DNA of 64,000 nt from Flexivirga meconopsidis (GTDB lineage: Bacteria > Actinomycetota > Actinomycetes > Actinomycetales > Dermatophilaceae): positions 558,001 to 622,000 of the forward strand of contig NZ_JAOBQJ010000003.1 in the NCBI RefSeq assembly GCF_026162425.1, given 5' to 3'. Position 1 is the stretch's first letter. Each line of letters opens with the position of its first letter. Made by a program: the position numbers and the translations under genes. Below, piece after piece: positions 1-8,833 of the stretch. The notes under the pieces are model-generated. The model was not told where the DNA came from. It saw only the letters and a list, made by a program, of their open reading frames with translations, and ran no database searches.

Positions 1-665
1 CCAACCTGGCGCAGGCGCTGTTCGAGCACGACCGGATCACCACGACTGAGGCCAAGGCCAAGCGGCTGCGTCCGCTCGCCGAGCGCCTGGTGACCTTCGC
101 CAAGCGCGGCGACCTGCACGCGCGCCGTCGTGTCATGACCGTCATTCGTGACAAGGGCGTCGTGCACCGTCTCTTCACCGAGATCGCGCCCGACATGGCC
201 GACCGTCAGGGCGGTTACACCCGCATCACCAAGATCGCGCCGCGCAAGGGCGACAACGCCCCGATGGCCGTGATCGAGCTGGTCCGCGAGCCGGTCAACG
301 CCAAGCCGAAGCGCGCCGTGGTCGCCGAGGCGGAGGGTGCCACCAAGCGCGCCGCCAAGGAGGACGCCGCCGCAGCCGAGGCTGCTCCCGCCGACGCTCC
401 CGAGCTGGAGCCGCTCGCCGAGGGCAAGTACGGCGCCGACTCCGCTGCTCCGGTCGACGGCGGCCTGTCGCCCGACCCGGAGAAGTTCACCGTCAAGGGC
501 AACGAGGACTCGATGAAGTACCACGTGCCCGGATCGCGGTGGTACGACTCGACCGTCGCCGAGGTCTGGTTCACCACCCCCGAGGCCGCGCAGGCCGCGG
601 GCTTCGAACCGGCCGGTGGCGAGAAGGCTCAGGAAGTCGCCGAGGACGGCGACGACGAGGCCTGA
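1..665 (+). CDS. rplQ: 50S ribosomal protein L17 (5' end outside window)
   Basis: Bacterial L17 lines the peptide exit tunnel of the large subunit. The reading frame is open from base 3, so the start lies before the window; 220 residues are visible. The first part carries the L17 core, including the stretch [17 protein letters not shown]. After about residue 100 of the visible part there is an Ala/Glu/Lys-rich low-complexity tail of some 120 residues, as in other actinobacterial L17 proteins, which are longer than E. coli L17 (127 aa). It is normally the last gene of the rpoA operon, followed by truA; here truA lies 8.2 kb away. A strong terminator follows at 687-733. Confidence 0.97.
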   Translation, partial: NLAQALFEHDRITTTEAKAKRLRPLAERLVTFAKRGDLHARRRVMTVIRDKGVVHRLFTEIAPDMADRQGGYTRITKIAPRKGDNAPMAVIELVREPVNAKPKRAVVAEAEGATKRAAKEDAAAAEAAPADAPELEPLAEGKYGADSAAPVDGGLSPDPEKFTVKGNEDSMKYHVPGSRWYDSTVAEVWFTTPEAAQAAGFEPAGGEKAQEVAEDGDDEA

Positions 666-1606
666 TCGGGACTCCCGTCATACGAGAAGGCGGTCCGTCT
701 GCACCCTGGTGCGGGCGGGCCGCCTTTGTGTTTGCCCGCAGAGAGCGTTATCGCGACACCGAGGAAAGACAGCAGGATTCCCGCACCGATGGTCGCAGTG
801 AGCGGCTCGTCGAACAGTATGGCGCCGGCGATCGTCGTCGTCGGGGTGACGAGGAAGAGCAGGTAGCCGAGCACCGTCACGTCGAAGACGCGGGCCACTC
901 CCCAATAGAGCGCGTACGCCGCGACGGTTGGCACCAGGGTGCTCGCGAGGGTGAGGCACCAGAACGCCGGATCCCTCGGCGGCACAAGGCCGCCGGTGAT
1001 CGCGGCGACCACGACGAGTACGGCGGTAGTGGCGGTGACGTGCACGGTGAGGGTCGGCAGCACCTGCCGGTCGTGTCGGCCGCGGTCGAGCAGGACGCCC
1101 GCGAGTTGTGAGCTGATCGCGACGCCCGCGACCAGGTATCCCCACCACGGTGCGGTGCTGGCACCGAGATTGCTCCACACGATCATCGTCACGCCGACCA
1201 GTGCCGCGACCAGACCCGACCACTGGGTGCGGGTGACGCTCAGGCCGAGCAGTGGTCCGGCCAGGGTCGCGACGATCACCGGCTGCAGCGCGTCGATCAG
1301 CGACGCGGCGCCGGTGCTGACGCCGACGCCGATCGCCGCGTAGACCGGCACGATGTAACCGAGTTGGGTGAGCAGACCGGCGCGAAGGTCGCGGGCCAGG
1401 TCGACGGCGGGCATGCGGGTGGGCCGCCAGCTCGGCACGGCCCACAGCAGCGCTGAGGCGATCAGGTAACGCCAGGTGAGGAAGGTGAGCAGCGATGCCG
1501 TGCCGACCCCTAGGTGCGCGATCACGAAGCCGGAGCTCCAGGCCAGCACGAAAGCGGTTGGTAGTGCGACCTTTTGCCGCATGAATATACCGATCGGTTT
1601 ACTCAT
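629..1606 (-). CDS. EamA/DMT-family transporter
   Basis: Inner-membrane permease of the drug/metabolite (EamA) superfamily, 325 aa, with about ten hydrophobic segments and the two-repeat layout of the family. Early motifs include [11 protein letters not shown] and [11 protein letters not shown]. Substrate cannot be told from sequence. The start at 1606 fits a leaderless transcript: on the minus strand a TATAGT -10 element (1620-1615) would place initiation at the ATG. A second ATG at 1582 is possible. It is divergent from a TetR gene whose probable operators lie in between, so it is likely the repressor's target. Its 3' end overlaps rplQ by 37 bases and contains the rplQ terminator. Confidence 0.85.
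   Translation of the reverse strand: MSKPIGIFMRQKVALPTAFVLAWSSGFVIAHLGVGTASLLTFLTWRYLIASALLWAVPSWRPTRMPAVDLARDLRAGLLTQLGYIVPVYAAIGVGVSTGAASLIDALQPVIVATLAGPLLGLSVTRTQWSGLVAALVGVTMIVWSNLGASTAPWWGYLVAGVAISSQLAGVLLDRGRHDRQVLPTLTVHVTATTAVLVVVAAITGGLVPPRDPAFWCLTLASTLVPTVAAYALYWGVARVFDVTVLGYLLFLVTPTTTIAGAILFDEPLTATIGAGILLSFLGVAITLSAGKHKGGPPAPGCRRTAFSYDGSPDQASSSPSSATS
687..733 (+). terminator. Rho-independent terminator of the rplQ operon
   Basis: Arms at 687-705 and 708-726 pair over 19 positions, counting three G-U pairs, and are followed by TGTGTTT. It begins 21 bases after the rplQ stop. It lies inside the 3' end of the oppositely oriented exporter gene, so that gene's last codons also form the terminator. 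Confidence 0.8.
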
Positions 1607-1632
1607 GCCAGCAGACTATACATATCGGTATA
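1586..1632. promoter_or_regulatory. Paired TetR operators in the divergent exporter/regulator promoter
   Basis: Two 16-bp sites share the form TATAC-N6-GTWTA: 1586-1601 (TATACCGATCGGTTTA) and 1617-1632 (TATACATATCGGTATA). Their starts are 31 bp apart, about three helical turns. The second covers the TATACT -10 box of the TetR gene (1629-1634) and touches the minus-strand -10 of the transporter (1620-1615), so bound repressor would block both. Operator assignment is inference from symmetry and position. Confidence 0.7.
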
Positions 1633-1640
1633 CTCGTGTC

Positions 1641-2213
1641 ATGGTCTCGGACGAACTGACTCCCGCCGGCAGGCGAGTGCTCGATGCGGCGTCGGCGCTC
1701 TTCTACGCGAACGGCATCCATGCGATCGGCGTCGACACGATTGCTGCGGAGGCAGGTGTCACCAAGAAGACCCTTTACGACCGGTTCGGCTCGAAGGAAG
1801 CGCTGGTGCTGCGCTACCTGCGCGAGCGCGAGACGCAATGGCAGGTCCAGCTGGGCGAGGCTCTGGCCCGCCATACCGAGGCAGGGCCGGAGCGCGTGCT
1901 TGCGGTGTTCGACGCGGCGATCGAGCGGGTCGGGCACGCGGGCGGCCGAGGGTGCAGTGCGATCAATGCTCGCGCTGAGGTCGACGACCCGGACGACGAC
2001 CTCGCGCGCGAGGTGCTGGCGCAGAAGGCCGGCATGCGCAAGCTGTTTCGCAGGCTTGTGAGCGAGGCGGGTTATGCCGACCCCGACGAGCTCGCCAAGT
2101 CACTCATGCTCCTGTATGACGGGGCCCTCGCAACCGACGGCGTCGGCACCTTCGCGGCCCCGATGCGAGCGGCCCAGAGGACCGCGCGCCGCCTGCTCGA
2201 CGGGTGGTCGTAG
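1641..2213 (+). CDS. TetR/AcrR-family transcriptional regulator
   Basis: 190 aa. The N-terminal helix-turn-helix spans about residues 10-55 (AAEAGVTKKTLYDRFGSKEAL), followed by an all-helical ligand-binding domain. The ATG at 1641 follows a TATACT -10 box by seven bases, which suggests a leaderless mRNA; the longer upstream frame is not needed. It sits divergent to the EamA transporter, with two symmetric operators between, so it most likely represses itself and the exporter in response to an unknown ligand. Its 3' end overlaps the convergent MFS gene by 110 bases. Confidence 0.9.
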   Translation: MVSDELTPAGRRVLDAASALFYANGIHAIGVDTIAAEAGVTKKTLYDRFGSKEALVLRYLRERETQWQVQLGEALARHTEAGPERVLAVFDAAIERVGHAGGRGCSAINARAEVDDPDDDLAREVLAQKAGMRKLFRRLVSEAGYADPDELAKSLMLLYDGALATDGVGTFAAPMRAAQRTARRLLDGWS

Positions 2214-3573
2214 CGATCGCGACGGCTGCGACGACGACCCCGGCTGCGGTGACGACCCACCACCCTGGCCGTGTCGCCGTGGCCAGTGACGTCGCCACCG
2301 AGTCGAGGTCGATTCGGGGAATCACGACGGCTCCGACAACGGCCACTCCGAAGGCCTGTCCAACCTGGCGACCGGTGGAAGCAAGAGCGGACGCGACACC
2401 GGCCTGACTCCTCGGCATCCCCGCCACTGTCACGTTGGTAATGGGCGCGTTCAGCATCCCGAATCCCAACCCGAGGAGTACGAACGACGCGAGCAATACC
2501 ACCGGCGCGGTGTGCTGATGTAGGCGGCTGAGCAACAGTGCGGCGACGGCAATCGCCAAACCGCTGATGACGAGCGGAACGCGGGGGCCGTGGCGGGCGA
2601 CAAGTCGGCCCGATAGCGGAGCTGTCACCAGAACCATCAGGGCGATCGGCAGCATCATGACCCCAGCGGCGGCGGGTGACAGGCTGCGGGAGGTCTGCAG
2701 GTAGAACGTCATCACCCACAGATAGCCGGCCGCGCCTCCCATCCCGATCAGTGCGATGAGAATTCCGCCGACGAACGGTGCACTGCGGAAGAATGCCGGG
2801 TCCAGAACGGGTTCGGGGACTCGCGACTCCCACCGCACCAGGGCGGCGGTGCAGGCAATCGTCACCAGGCTCAGCATGAGGATTGGTCGCGAGGTCCACC
2901 CGAGGGCACCGCCTTCGATAATGACGTAGGTCAGCGCCGTCAGCGTGGAGACAACGAGCACCTGACCGGTCTTGTCGAACCGACGCCTCGTAGCAGCCTT
3001 GGACTCAGGAATGACCCACGCACACAAGACAATTGCGGCGATGCCGATCGGGACGTTCACCCAGAAGATCGACCGCCAGCCGGCATGCTGCACGAGAACA
3101 CCTCCCAGTACGGGGCCGATCGCCATACTCAATCCGTAGACGCCGCTCCAGACGCCGAACGCGTGAGCCCTCCGTCTGGGGTCCGGATACGCCTGCGTGA
3201 CGATTGCCATCGCAACCGGGTTCATCATTGAAGCACCGAGCGCTTGCACGACTCGGAAGCCGATGAGCCAGCCGATGGTAGGTGCTGCCGCGCACAGTGC
3301 GGATGCGAACGTAAACAGCCCTAAGCCGACCTGGAGGGTCAGTCGGCGCCCCCACCGGTCGGCCGTCGCCCCTGCGGTCAACAGGAACGCGCCCAACACG
3401 AGCTGATAGGCGTTCACTGTCCATTGCGCGGACGAGAATGACGCATGCAGATCTTGCTGGAGTCGGGGTAGACCGATCGTCAGGATCGTGTTGTCTATGC
3501 CCACGATCAGCAGGCTCAGGCAACAGATCGCCAGCACCAGGCAAGGGTGGCTCGCGCGTCGTGGACGAAGCAT
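2104..3573 (-). CDS. MFS drug-efflux transporter (EmrB/QacA-like)
   Basis: 489 aa major facilitator. The N-terminal half has the D1-type motif of the DHA2 group (LLIVGIDNTILTIGLPRLQQDL), the loop motif GATADRWGRRLTL, and the motif C region GPVLGGVLVQHAGWRSIFWVNVPIG, all typical of proton-driven multidrug exporters with 14 segments. The C-terminal 30 residues are Arg-rich, weakly conserved-looking, and encoded where the gene overlaps the TetR gene. It is divergent from a LysR-type regulator, with three palindromes between them, so it is likely controlled by that regulator. Confidence 0.88.
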   Translation of the reverse strand: MLRPRRASHPCLVLAICCLSLLIVGIDNTILTIGLPRLQQDLHASFSSAQWTVNAYQLVLGAFLLTAGATADRWGRRLTLQVGLGLFTFASALCAAAPTIGWLIGFRVVQALGASMMNPVAMAIVTQAYPDPRRRAHAFGVWSGVYGLSMAIGPVLGGVLVQHAGWRSIFWVNVPIGIAAIVLCAWVIPESKAATRRRFDKTGQVLVVSTLTALTYVIIEGGALGWTSRPILMLSLVTIACTAALVRWESRVPEPVLDPAFFRSAPFVGGILIALIGMGGAAGYLWVMTFYLQTSRSLSPAAAGVMMLPIALMVLVTAPLSGRLVARHGPRVPLVISGLAIAVAALLLSRLHQHTAPVVLLASFVLLGLGFGMLNAPITNVTVAGMPRSQAGVASALASTGRQVGQAFGVAVVGAVVIPRIDLDSVATSLATATRPGWWVVTAAGVVVAAVAIATTTRRAGGARSSGPLASGPRRCRRRRLRGPRHTGA

Positions 3574-3612
3574 GCGTTCATCGTCAGTGCCCTTGCGGGA
3601 GCAAGTCCAACA

Positions 3613-3651
3613 ATGATTCCGGATCAGTATCGATACTGAATTCGAATCAGT
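3613..3651. promoter_or_regulatory. LysR binding region with three palindromes
   Basis: Two T-N11-A boxes, TGATTCCGGATCA (3614-3626) and TGAATTCGAATCA (3637-3649), flank a perfect decamer GTATCGATAC (3627-3636). T-N11-A within an inverted repeat is the classical LysR site. The block fills the 89-bp gap between the MFS gene and the LysR gene, leaving little room for separate promoters, so binding probably controls both. Confidence 0.7.
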
Positions 3652-3662
3652 TATCGTGAGGT

Positions 3663-4514
3663 GTGGCAGAAACGTTGGACATCGTGACGCTGCGCAGCCT
3701 GGTGGCTGTCGCTCAGTGCGGCGGCTTTCACAAGGCGGCCGGCGTGCTGCATCTGACTCAGGCCGCGGTCAGCCGACACGTCCAGCGTCTTGAGGACACA
3801 CTCGGAGTGGAATTGATCACTCGTGCAGGGCGTGCGATCCGCTTCACTACCGATGGCGAACGTTTCCTCACGCATGCGACCCGCATCCTGGATGCACACG
3901 ACGCGGCGCTGGACGACTTTGTCGATCGTACGCAGATCCTGACGATCGGGGCGATGGACCACGCGGTCGATCTCCTGCTCCCTGGTTTGGTCGATCGGCT
4001 GCGAACAGCGTTGCCGCGCAAACGTATCCAAGTGCGGCTCGGCCGCAGCGCCGGCCTCCGAGAGGCCGTCAGTCGTAACCAGATCGAAGCGGCTATCGTC
4101 CTGGAACGACTCACGCGCGACCCCGCCGAACCTGGCGTGATCCCGACTCGGTGGGTTGGTGGACGTGAGCTCACCGCGAACGCCGAGCACGCAACATCGC
4201 GAGTACCGCTGGTGCTCTTTGATCACAACTGCGGCCTTCGCCGCGGCGCGATCGACAGTCTCGTCGCGGCGGACCTTCGTTACGAGATCAGCGTTGAATC
4301 ACCTGATCTCGCGGGCGTCCAGGCTGCGGTGCGCGCCAACCTGGGTTACACGCTCCTGCCTGCACTTGGGCGTCTTCCTGCCGGCACCTACCCGGCGGAT
4401 GGCCTGCCTGCGCCGCCCGGCGTTGTGATGAAGATTGAGACGGCGACTCACCTATCTGGCCGCGACGCTCAGCGGATTCGTCGCGTGATCGAGGGCTCGC
4501 TGCGGGGGAGCTGA
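3663..4514 (+). CDS. LysR-family transcriptional regulator
   Basis: 283 aa. N-terminal winged HTH at about residues 5-62 (LVAVAQCGGFHKAAGVLHLTQAAVSRHVQRLE), then a dimerisation helix and a periplasmic-binding-protein-like effector domain. The GTG at 3663 gives the usual LysR N-terminus a few residues before the HTH. Its divergent neighbour is the MFS exporter; local T-N11-A boxes support control of that gene. The inducer is unknown. Confidence 0.92.
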   Translation: MAETLDIVTLRSLVAVAQCGGFHKAAGVLHLTQAAVSRHVQRLEDTLGVELITRAGRAIRFTTDGERFLTHATRILDAHDAALDDFVDRTQILTIGAMDHAVDLLLPGLVDRLRTALPRKRIQVRLGRSAGLREAVSRNQIEAAIVLERLTRDPAEPGVIPTRWVGGRELTANAEHATSRVPLVLFDHNCGLRRGAIDSLVAADLRYEISVESPDLAGVQAAVRANLGYTLLPALGRLPAGTYPADGLPAPPGVVMKIETATHLSGRDAQRIRRVIEGSLRGS

Positions 4515-4686
4515 GTGGGCGGCATCCGGGAAGTTCGCTGTCGTGCACGTGATCCGCGACCGGTGTTGATGGCATCGGGGCGGAAGGCAGGTGTCGAGTG
4601 GGGCGACGTGCTCTCCGCATCAGCTATCACGTCGGCGAAGGCAGCGAACCCAGCACTTCGAATGACCACCTCCGTGGGCGCTTCAT

Positions 4687-6354
4687 TCAGAACGGCGGCG
4701 GTGCAGGGCGGGGCAGCGATACGTGGAATCCGTCGCGATGCCAGTAGATTTCGTACCCGTCGCGCTTCTCCACGCGTGCTCGGCGGTGGGGCGTCGGACG
4801 TTCCTTCGCCAGCTGGTGTGCGGCGAGGTCTTTGAGGACGCTCGGCATCGCGTCGGTTTCGTAGTGGCGGGCGAGGTCTTGGCTGATGGTCTGTTCGGCG
4901 CGGCTGACGTGGGGTGGCGCGTGGTCTTCGGGTCGGCGATGGTCGTGCGGTGTGGTCGTCACCTTGCGGGTGAGTGTTTGCCAGGTAATGGCGCCGTTTG
5001 CGTGTTGTTGTGATGTCCAGAGTCGGCCGGTCTTGGGGTTGTGGTGGCCTCGGTGTACGGCGTGCAGGTTGTCCGGATGTGTTGCGCCGGACTGGTTTTC
5101 GCCGGGTCCTGCTTGGTGGTCGTACGGAGTGTCGTGGTCGAGGTCGCAGTCGGCGGCGGGGTGCGCACAGTCGCCCGGGGCGCGGCAGGTGTGGTCGCGG
5201 GCGCGCACGAGGCGGGCCATGCCGGCCGGGACCTGGTAGGAGTTGGCGGCGTCGATGACCATGCCGGTGGCGGGGTCGGTGACCAGACGGGTCCACAGCG
5301 ACCCCGCCCGCGTGGCCAGGTCGCGGACTTGTGCGCCGGAGAGGAATCCCAGGCCGGGCACTTCGGCGACGTCGGGGCACTCGCTCCCGGGAACGATGGT
5401 GTCGAGGCCGACAATGACGTGCAGCCGTCCGGGCGGTGCACTGCCGAGGTGGGCGTCCCCGGGCACGGTGCCGCGGGTGAGCAGGTCGGCGGCCAGGTCG
5501 GCACGCAGTTGCGCCAAGGTGCGGGGGTCGCCGGCGGCGCGCGCGGCCTTGGCGAGGCCGGTGAGACGCTGTTGAGCGGTGAACACGACCACGCTGTCAC
5601 CGTCGAGCTGCAGAGCGGCGGTGCCGTCGCGACCCGGGCTGGTCGTCACGTCGCGGCGGTCGAGCGCCTCGGCGTGTTTGCGGTCGCGCGTCGCGTCGGC
5701 GGACTCGACAAGCGCGAGTTGGCGGCGCAGGCGGGCACGGAACCCGTTGTGTGACAGGGGCACTCGCGCATCCGGATCGGTATGACGGGCAGGAGGTGCT
5801 AGCACTCGCGACGTGATGGCACCGGCCATGACGGGGTCGAGGTGCGCGGTTTCGGCGTGGACGGTGCGCACTCGCTCGAACGTGGTCGTGCCGTGCGCAA
5901 GCTGCGCACGAGCGGTGCCGGTGCGGTCGGGCATGCAGGTGGCGATCCTGACCCGGTCGCGCGCGGCGTGCAGGGTGGACCCGGTCAAGAGCTGGACTTC
6001 GTGGACGACAGCTTGGGCGGCGGCGTGCCGGTGAGCGGCGAGTTTGGCGGCATGCCGTGGATCATCGGGCGCGATGCGGGCACCGGCGATGACGTCGTCG
6101 GTCAGCGCGGCGACGGCCGAGAGCGAGACCGCGTCGGCGCAGGCCTTGACGGACTCGGCCGCCTGGATGGTGTCGCCGAGGTGCTCGCGATCCCGTCGTA
6201 CCCGCCCGGTCGGTGCATACCGTTTGGTCCCAGTTGGGTCCGCGTGCTCGGCGCGCAGCCCCTTGACCAGCAGCCGCAGCGCGGCCGCGACCTCGTCGGG
6301 CAGCCCGGTGACATCGATGGCGGTTGTCCGCTTGCGTCGACTCATCGAGGTCAC
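4687..6354 (-). CDS. DUF222 / HNH endonuclease-signature protein
   Basis: 555 aa. The N-terminal 350 residues match the DUF222 type (13E12-like) of actinobacterial repeated proteins; an HNH region follows at about residues 390-440 (CRAPGDCAHPAADCDLDHDT, then LHAVHRGHHNPKT). The paired Cys residues and the DLDHD...H...N order suggest an intact ββα-metal fold. Such genes occur in many copies in actinobacterial genomes and are often taken as mobile; the actual substrate is not known. The 172-bp gap before it (4515-4686) holds nothing recognisable. Confidence 0.85.
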   Translation of the reverse strand: MTSMSRRKRTTAIDVTGLPDEVAAALRLLVKGLRAEHADPTGTKRYAPTGRVRRDREHLGDTIQAAESVKACADAVSLSAVAALTDDVIAGARIAPDDPRHAAKLAAHRHAAAQAVVHEVQLLTGSTLHAARDRVRIATCMPDRTGTARAQLAHGTTTFERVRTVHAETAHLDPVMAGAITSRVLAPPARHTDPDARVPLSHNGFRARLRRQLALVESADATRDRKHAEALDRRDVTTSPGRDGTAALQLDGDSVVVFTAQQRLTGLAKAARAAGDPRTLAQLRADLAADLLTRGTVPGDAHLGSAPPGRLHVIVGLDTIVPGSECPDVAEVPGLGFLSGAQVRDLATRAGSLWTRLVTDPATGMVIDAANSYQVPAGMARLVRARDHTCRAPGDCAHPAADCDLDHDTPYDHQAGPGENQSGATHPDNLHAVHRGHHNPKTGRLWTSQQHANGAITWQTLTRKVTTTPHDHRRPEDHAPPHVSRAEQTISQDLARHYETDAMPSVLKDLAAHQLAKERPTPHRRARVEKRDGYEIYWHRDGFHVSLPRPAPPPF

Positions 6355-6436
6355 CTCCGTGCCTGTCTGCTGGCTTGCGATGTGTGTTCGATTCTAGGTG
6401 CGACCACTGACAGCCCTGCCGCATTAGGTTGGCCGG

Positions 6437-7150
6437 GTGGTCGAGTGTGGTCCGGATTGGCGCGAGCAGGCGCAGGCGGTGACGACGGTCTGCCGCCGGC
6501 TCCTGTCAGATCGCGTCGGCGTCTATGTGCACGGTTCGGCTGCCCTCGGCGGGATCACCGCGACGTCCGACCTGGATATGCTCGTCATCGCGGACTGTGA
6601 GGGCCTGCGAGGCGACCTCGCGGCGGCCCTGTCAGCGATCGACGTTCCGCGATCTGTCGAGTTGTCGGTCGTGACTGCTGGCGCGGCGCGACATCCGCGG
6701 CACCCATGGCCGTTCGTGCTGCACGTGAACACTGGCACGCACACGGTTGCCACCGGCACAGAGGGCGGCGGCGATCCCGATTTGATCGCGCATTATGCAG
6801 TGACGCGCGCCGCAGGTGTCCCGATCTTCGGGCCGCGACCGGAGAGGGTGATCGGCGAGGTTGACGCACGACAACTGCTGCGGTATTTCCGCGGGGAACT
6901 TCGGTGGGGCCTCGACCATGGCGACGGGCGGTATGTGGTGCTCAACGCCTGTCGCGCGAGCGTGTATCACCGCACCGGGAGGCTCGTCTCCAAACTGGAC
7001 GGTGCGACGTGGTGGACCGAGACGTATGGCGACAACCCGGTCGTCACGAAAGCGCGGGCGGCGCAGGCGGCCGGGCGCGATCTTGGCCCGGCCAAAGCAG
7101 ACGCTCGACGCTTTGTGATCGACCGGATCGACGAGCTGCCAGAAGACTGA
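6437..7150 (+). CDS. Nucleotidyltransferase, aminoglycoside adenylyltransferase-like
   Basis: 237 aa. The nucleotidyltransferase motif HGSAALGG...SDLDMLV (GS at 33-34, Asp45 and Asp47) matches the polymerase-beta fold of ANT(3'')/ANT(9) enzymes, and a helical C-terminal domain with LNACRASVYHRTGRLVSK resembles the DUF4111 domain of AadA. A role in aminoglycoside/spectinomycin modification is plausible but the protein is diverged and may act on something else. Start GTG at 6437 is close to the first conserved block. It stands alone, divergent from the HNH gene. Confidence 0.75.
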   Translation: MVECGPDWREQAQAVTTVCRRLLSDRVGVYVHGSAALGGITATSDLDMLVIADCEGLRGDLAAALSAIDVPRSVELSVVTAGAARHPRHPWPFVLHVNTGTHTVATGTEGGGDPDLIAHYAVTRAAGVPIFGPRPERVIGEVDARQLLRYFRGELRWGLDHGDGRYVVLNACRASVYHRTGRLVSKLDGATWWTETYGDNPVVTKARAAQAAGRDLGPAKADARRFVIDRIDELPED

Positions 7151-7256
7151 GCGCCGCGCGATGGACCCGGGCCGTCCATGCCGACCAGCTCCCCGGCCGT
7201 CGCACGCGCCGGATAGCGTGGGAGCAGATCTGGTGGACACCGGGGGAGGAAAGACA

Positions 7257-7595
7257 TTGGAACGACGCAGGATTCGCGAGCTGGCGATAGCGGCGATCGC
7301 ACTGGCGCTCGGCGTGGTGGCGGCGGTCGCTGCCGGCAGCCCGACGCGACTGCTGGCGTTCGTGGGCTACTTGCTCATCGTCGTCGGCGTAGCGATGGCC
7401 GTCGTGGAGCTGGGGCGCGAGCCGAGCATCCGGCCCGAGGACGTCCCCGCAGCGGACGTCGCGGAGGCTCGCGCGATTGCCGAACGTGACGGGCTGGTGA
7501 AGGGAGTCCGGCACCTCCGCAAGCAGCACGACCTGCGCCTGGTCGACGCCAAGAACCTCGTGGCCGGCAACGCGGAATACGGCGACGCGAAGTAG
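7257..7595 (+). CDS. Small membrane protein with L7/L12-C-like tail
   Basis: 112 aa. I chose the TTG at 7257 because GGGGGAGG lies 6-10 bases upstream; the longer in-frame extension starts inside the previous intergenic region. Residues 8-45 form two hydrophobic segments. The C-terminus (GLVKGVRHLRKQHDLRLVDA then KNLVAG) resembles the helix-turn-helix of the ribosomal L7/L12 C-terminal domain, which recurs in small actinobacterial proteins. Function unknown. Its stop codon abuts that of the convergent MFS gene. Confidence 0.7.
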   Translation: MERRRIRELAIAAIALALGVVAAVAAGSPTRLLAFVGYLLIVVGVAMAVVELGREPSIRPEDVPAADVAEARAIAERDGLVKGVRHLRKQHDLRLVDAKNLVAGNAEYGDAK

Positions 7596-8753
7596 TCACG
7601 CGAGCGACGCCAGCGTGCGCCGGGAGAACACCCGTGCCAACGGCAGCAACGCCAGCACGAGGACGGCCGGCACGGCATACCCAACGCGGAGGGAACCGGT
7701 GCCGATCGCACCGGTCAGCACCGAACCGACAAGCGCACCAACGTAATTGAACTGATTGAACCGGGCGATGACCGCGTCGATGCGCGCGCGTTCGGCGTCG
7801 GTGTCCAGCCCGTCCCCGCGGGCAAGCAGCGCGGCGGCCGAATACGACAAGGGCGCCACGACCGCGATGCCGGCACCCAGCACCAGGAAGCCGGCCACGC
7901 CGACCGGCCATGACGGCGACGCGACGATGATTGCCAGACCGACCACGGCGACGACCGCGCCGACCCGCAACAACGCCGTGGCGCCGAAGCGATCAGTGAG
8001 TCGGTCACCCGCAATGCGCGCGGCCAGGGAGGCAACCAGATAGGGGAGCGCCGCGAGGGCGACGAGTGCCTCCGGCGCACCCAGCGTGTGGTCGAAATAG
8101 ACCGAACCCCAGGTGGTCGACGCGGTGTCCACCGTGTAGAAGACCACGCACGCGGCGCCCACCAGCAGGATCGGCCGCCACGGAATGTCGCCCGCGCTCG
8201 CCGGGTCGACCACACCCCCGCGCCCCGGCAGGTATGGCGCAGCCGCCATCACCAGGGGCAGCACCGCGATGCCGACGGACACTGCGGCGATCGAGGCGTG
8301 CGGCAGCGCGAGGCTGACCAGTGTGCCGGTGATGCCACCCGCGGTCCACGCGCCGTGGAACGACGGCAGCAGCGACCGCCGCACCCGGTGCTCGAGCGCG
8401 ACCGCCTGCATGTTGCTCGTCGCATCGACCACCCCGAGCCCGAGGCCGTAGATCGCCATACCCACGACCAGCAGAGGTATGCCGGGAGCCGGCCCGCTCA
8501 CCAGCAGCGCGACGCAGACCGTGAGCAGCCCGCCGCGCAGCACGGTCGCGCTGCCGACCCGGGGCGCCAGTCGCTCGGCGAGCAATGACCCCACGCCGGC
8601 CAGGAGCACGATCATCAGCATGAGCAGCGTGAGGCCCAATTGGGATAGGCCCCAATGCGATTCGACCTTCGGCAACCGCGTGGTCAGCGACAGGAAGACA
8701 CACCCCTGCGCGAAGTAGGCCGCCGCGATCGCGGCCCGCGAAGACACCCGCAT
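7596..8753 (-). CDS. MFS transporter
   Basis: 385 aa, about twelve hydrophobic segments. The ATG at 8753 (MRVSSRAAIAAAYFAQGC) begins just before the first membrane helix; the longer reading frame adds only an Arg-rich stretch that overlaps truA on the other strand. The central pattern (GWTAGGITGTLVSLALP-like and DATSNMQAVALEHRVRR) recalls the YbjJ/fucose-permease-like group. Substrate unknown. It is divergent from truA. Confidence 0.8.
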   Translation of the reverse strand: MRVSSRAAIAAAYFAQGCVFLSLTTRLPKVESHWGLSQLGLTLLMLMIVLLAGVGSLLAERLAPRVGSATVLRGGLLTVCVALLVSGPAPGIPLLVVGMAIYGLGLGVVDATSNMQAVALEHRVRRSLLPSFHGAWTAGGITGTLVSLALPHASIAAVSVGIAVLPLVMAAAPYLPGRGGVVDPASAGDIPWRPILLVGAACVVFYTVDTASTTWGSVYFDHTLGAPEALVALAALPYLVASLAARIAGDRLTDRFGATALLRVGAVVAVVGLAIIVASPSWPVGVAGFLVLGAGIAVVAPLSYSAAALLARGDGLDTDAERARIDAVIARFNQFNYVGALVGSVLTGAIGTGSLRVGYAVPAVLVLALLPLARVFSRRTLASLA

Positions 8754-8833
8754 CTGCGCATGGTGGCACGCTCCCGGCGTCCAAGAAGGTGAATTGAACG
8801 AACGTCCATGAAACCGCTCGATAGTCTGCGGCA

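Noticed and set aside
300-660. Acidic tail of L17 as a fusion to another protein
   Set aside because: Long Ala/Glu-rich L17 tails are common in actinobacteria.
4515-4835. Short rightward ORF after the LysR gene
   Set aside because: It lies mostly antisense to the HNH gene and has no recognisable motif or ribosome site.
4687-6354. HNH protein as evidence of a prophage
   Set aside because: DUF222/HNH genes are dispersed in actinobacterial chromosomes; no integrase, capsid, terminase or att repeat is nearby.
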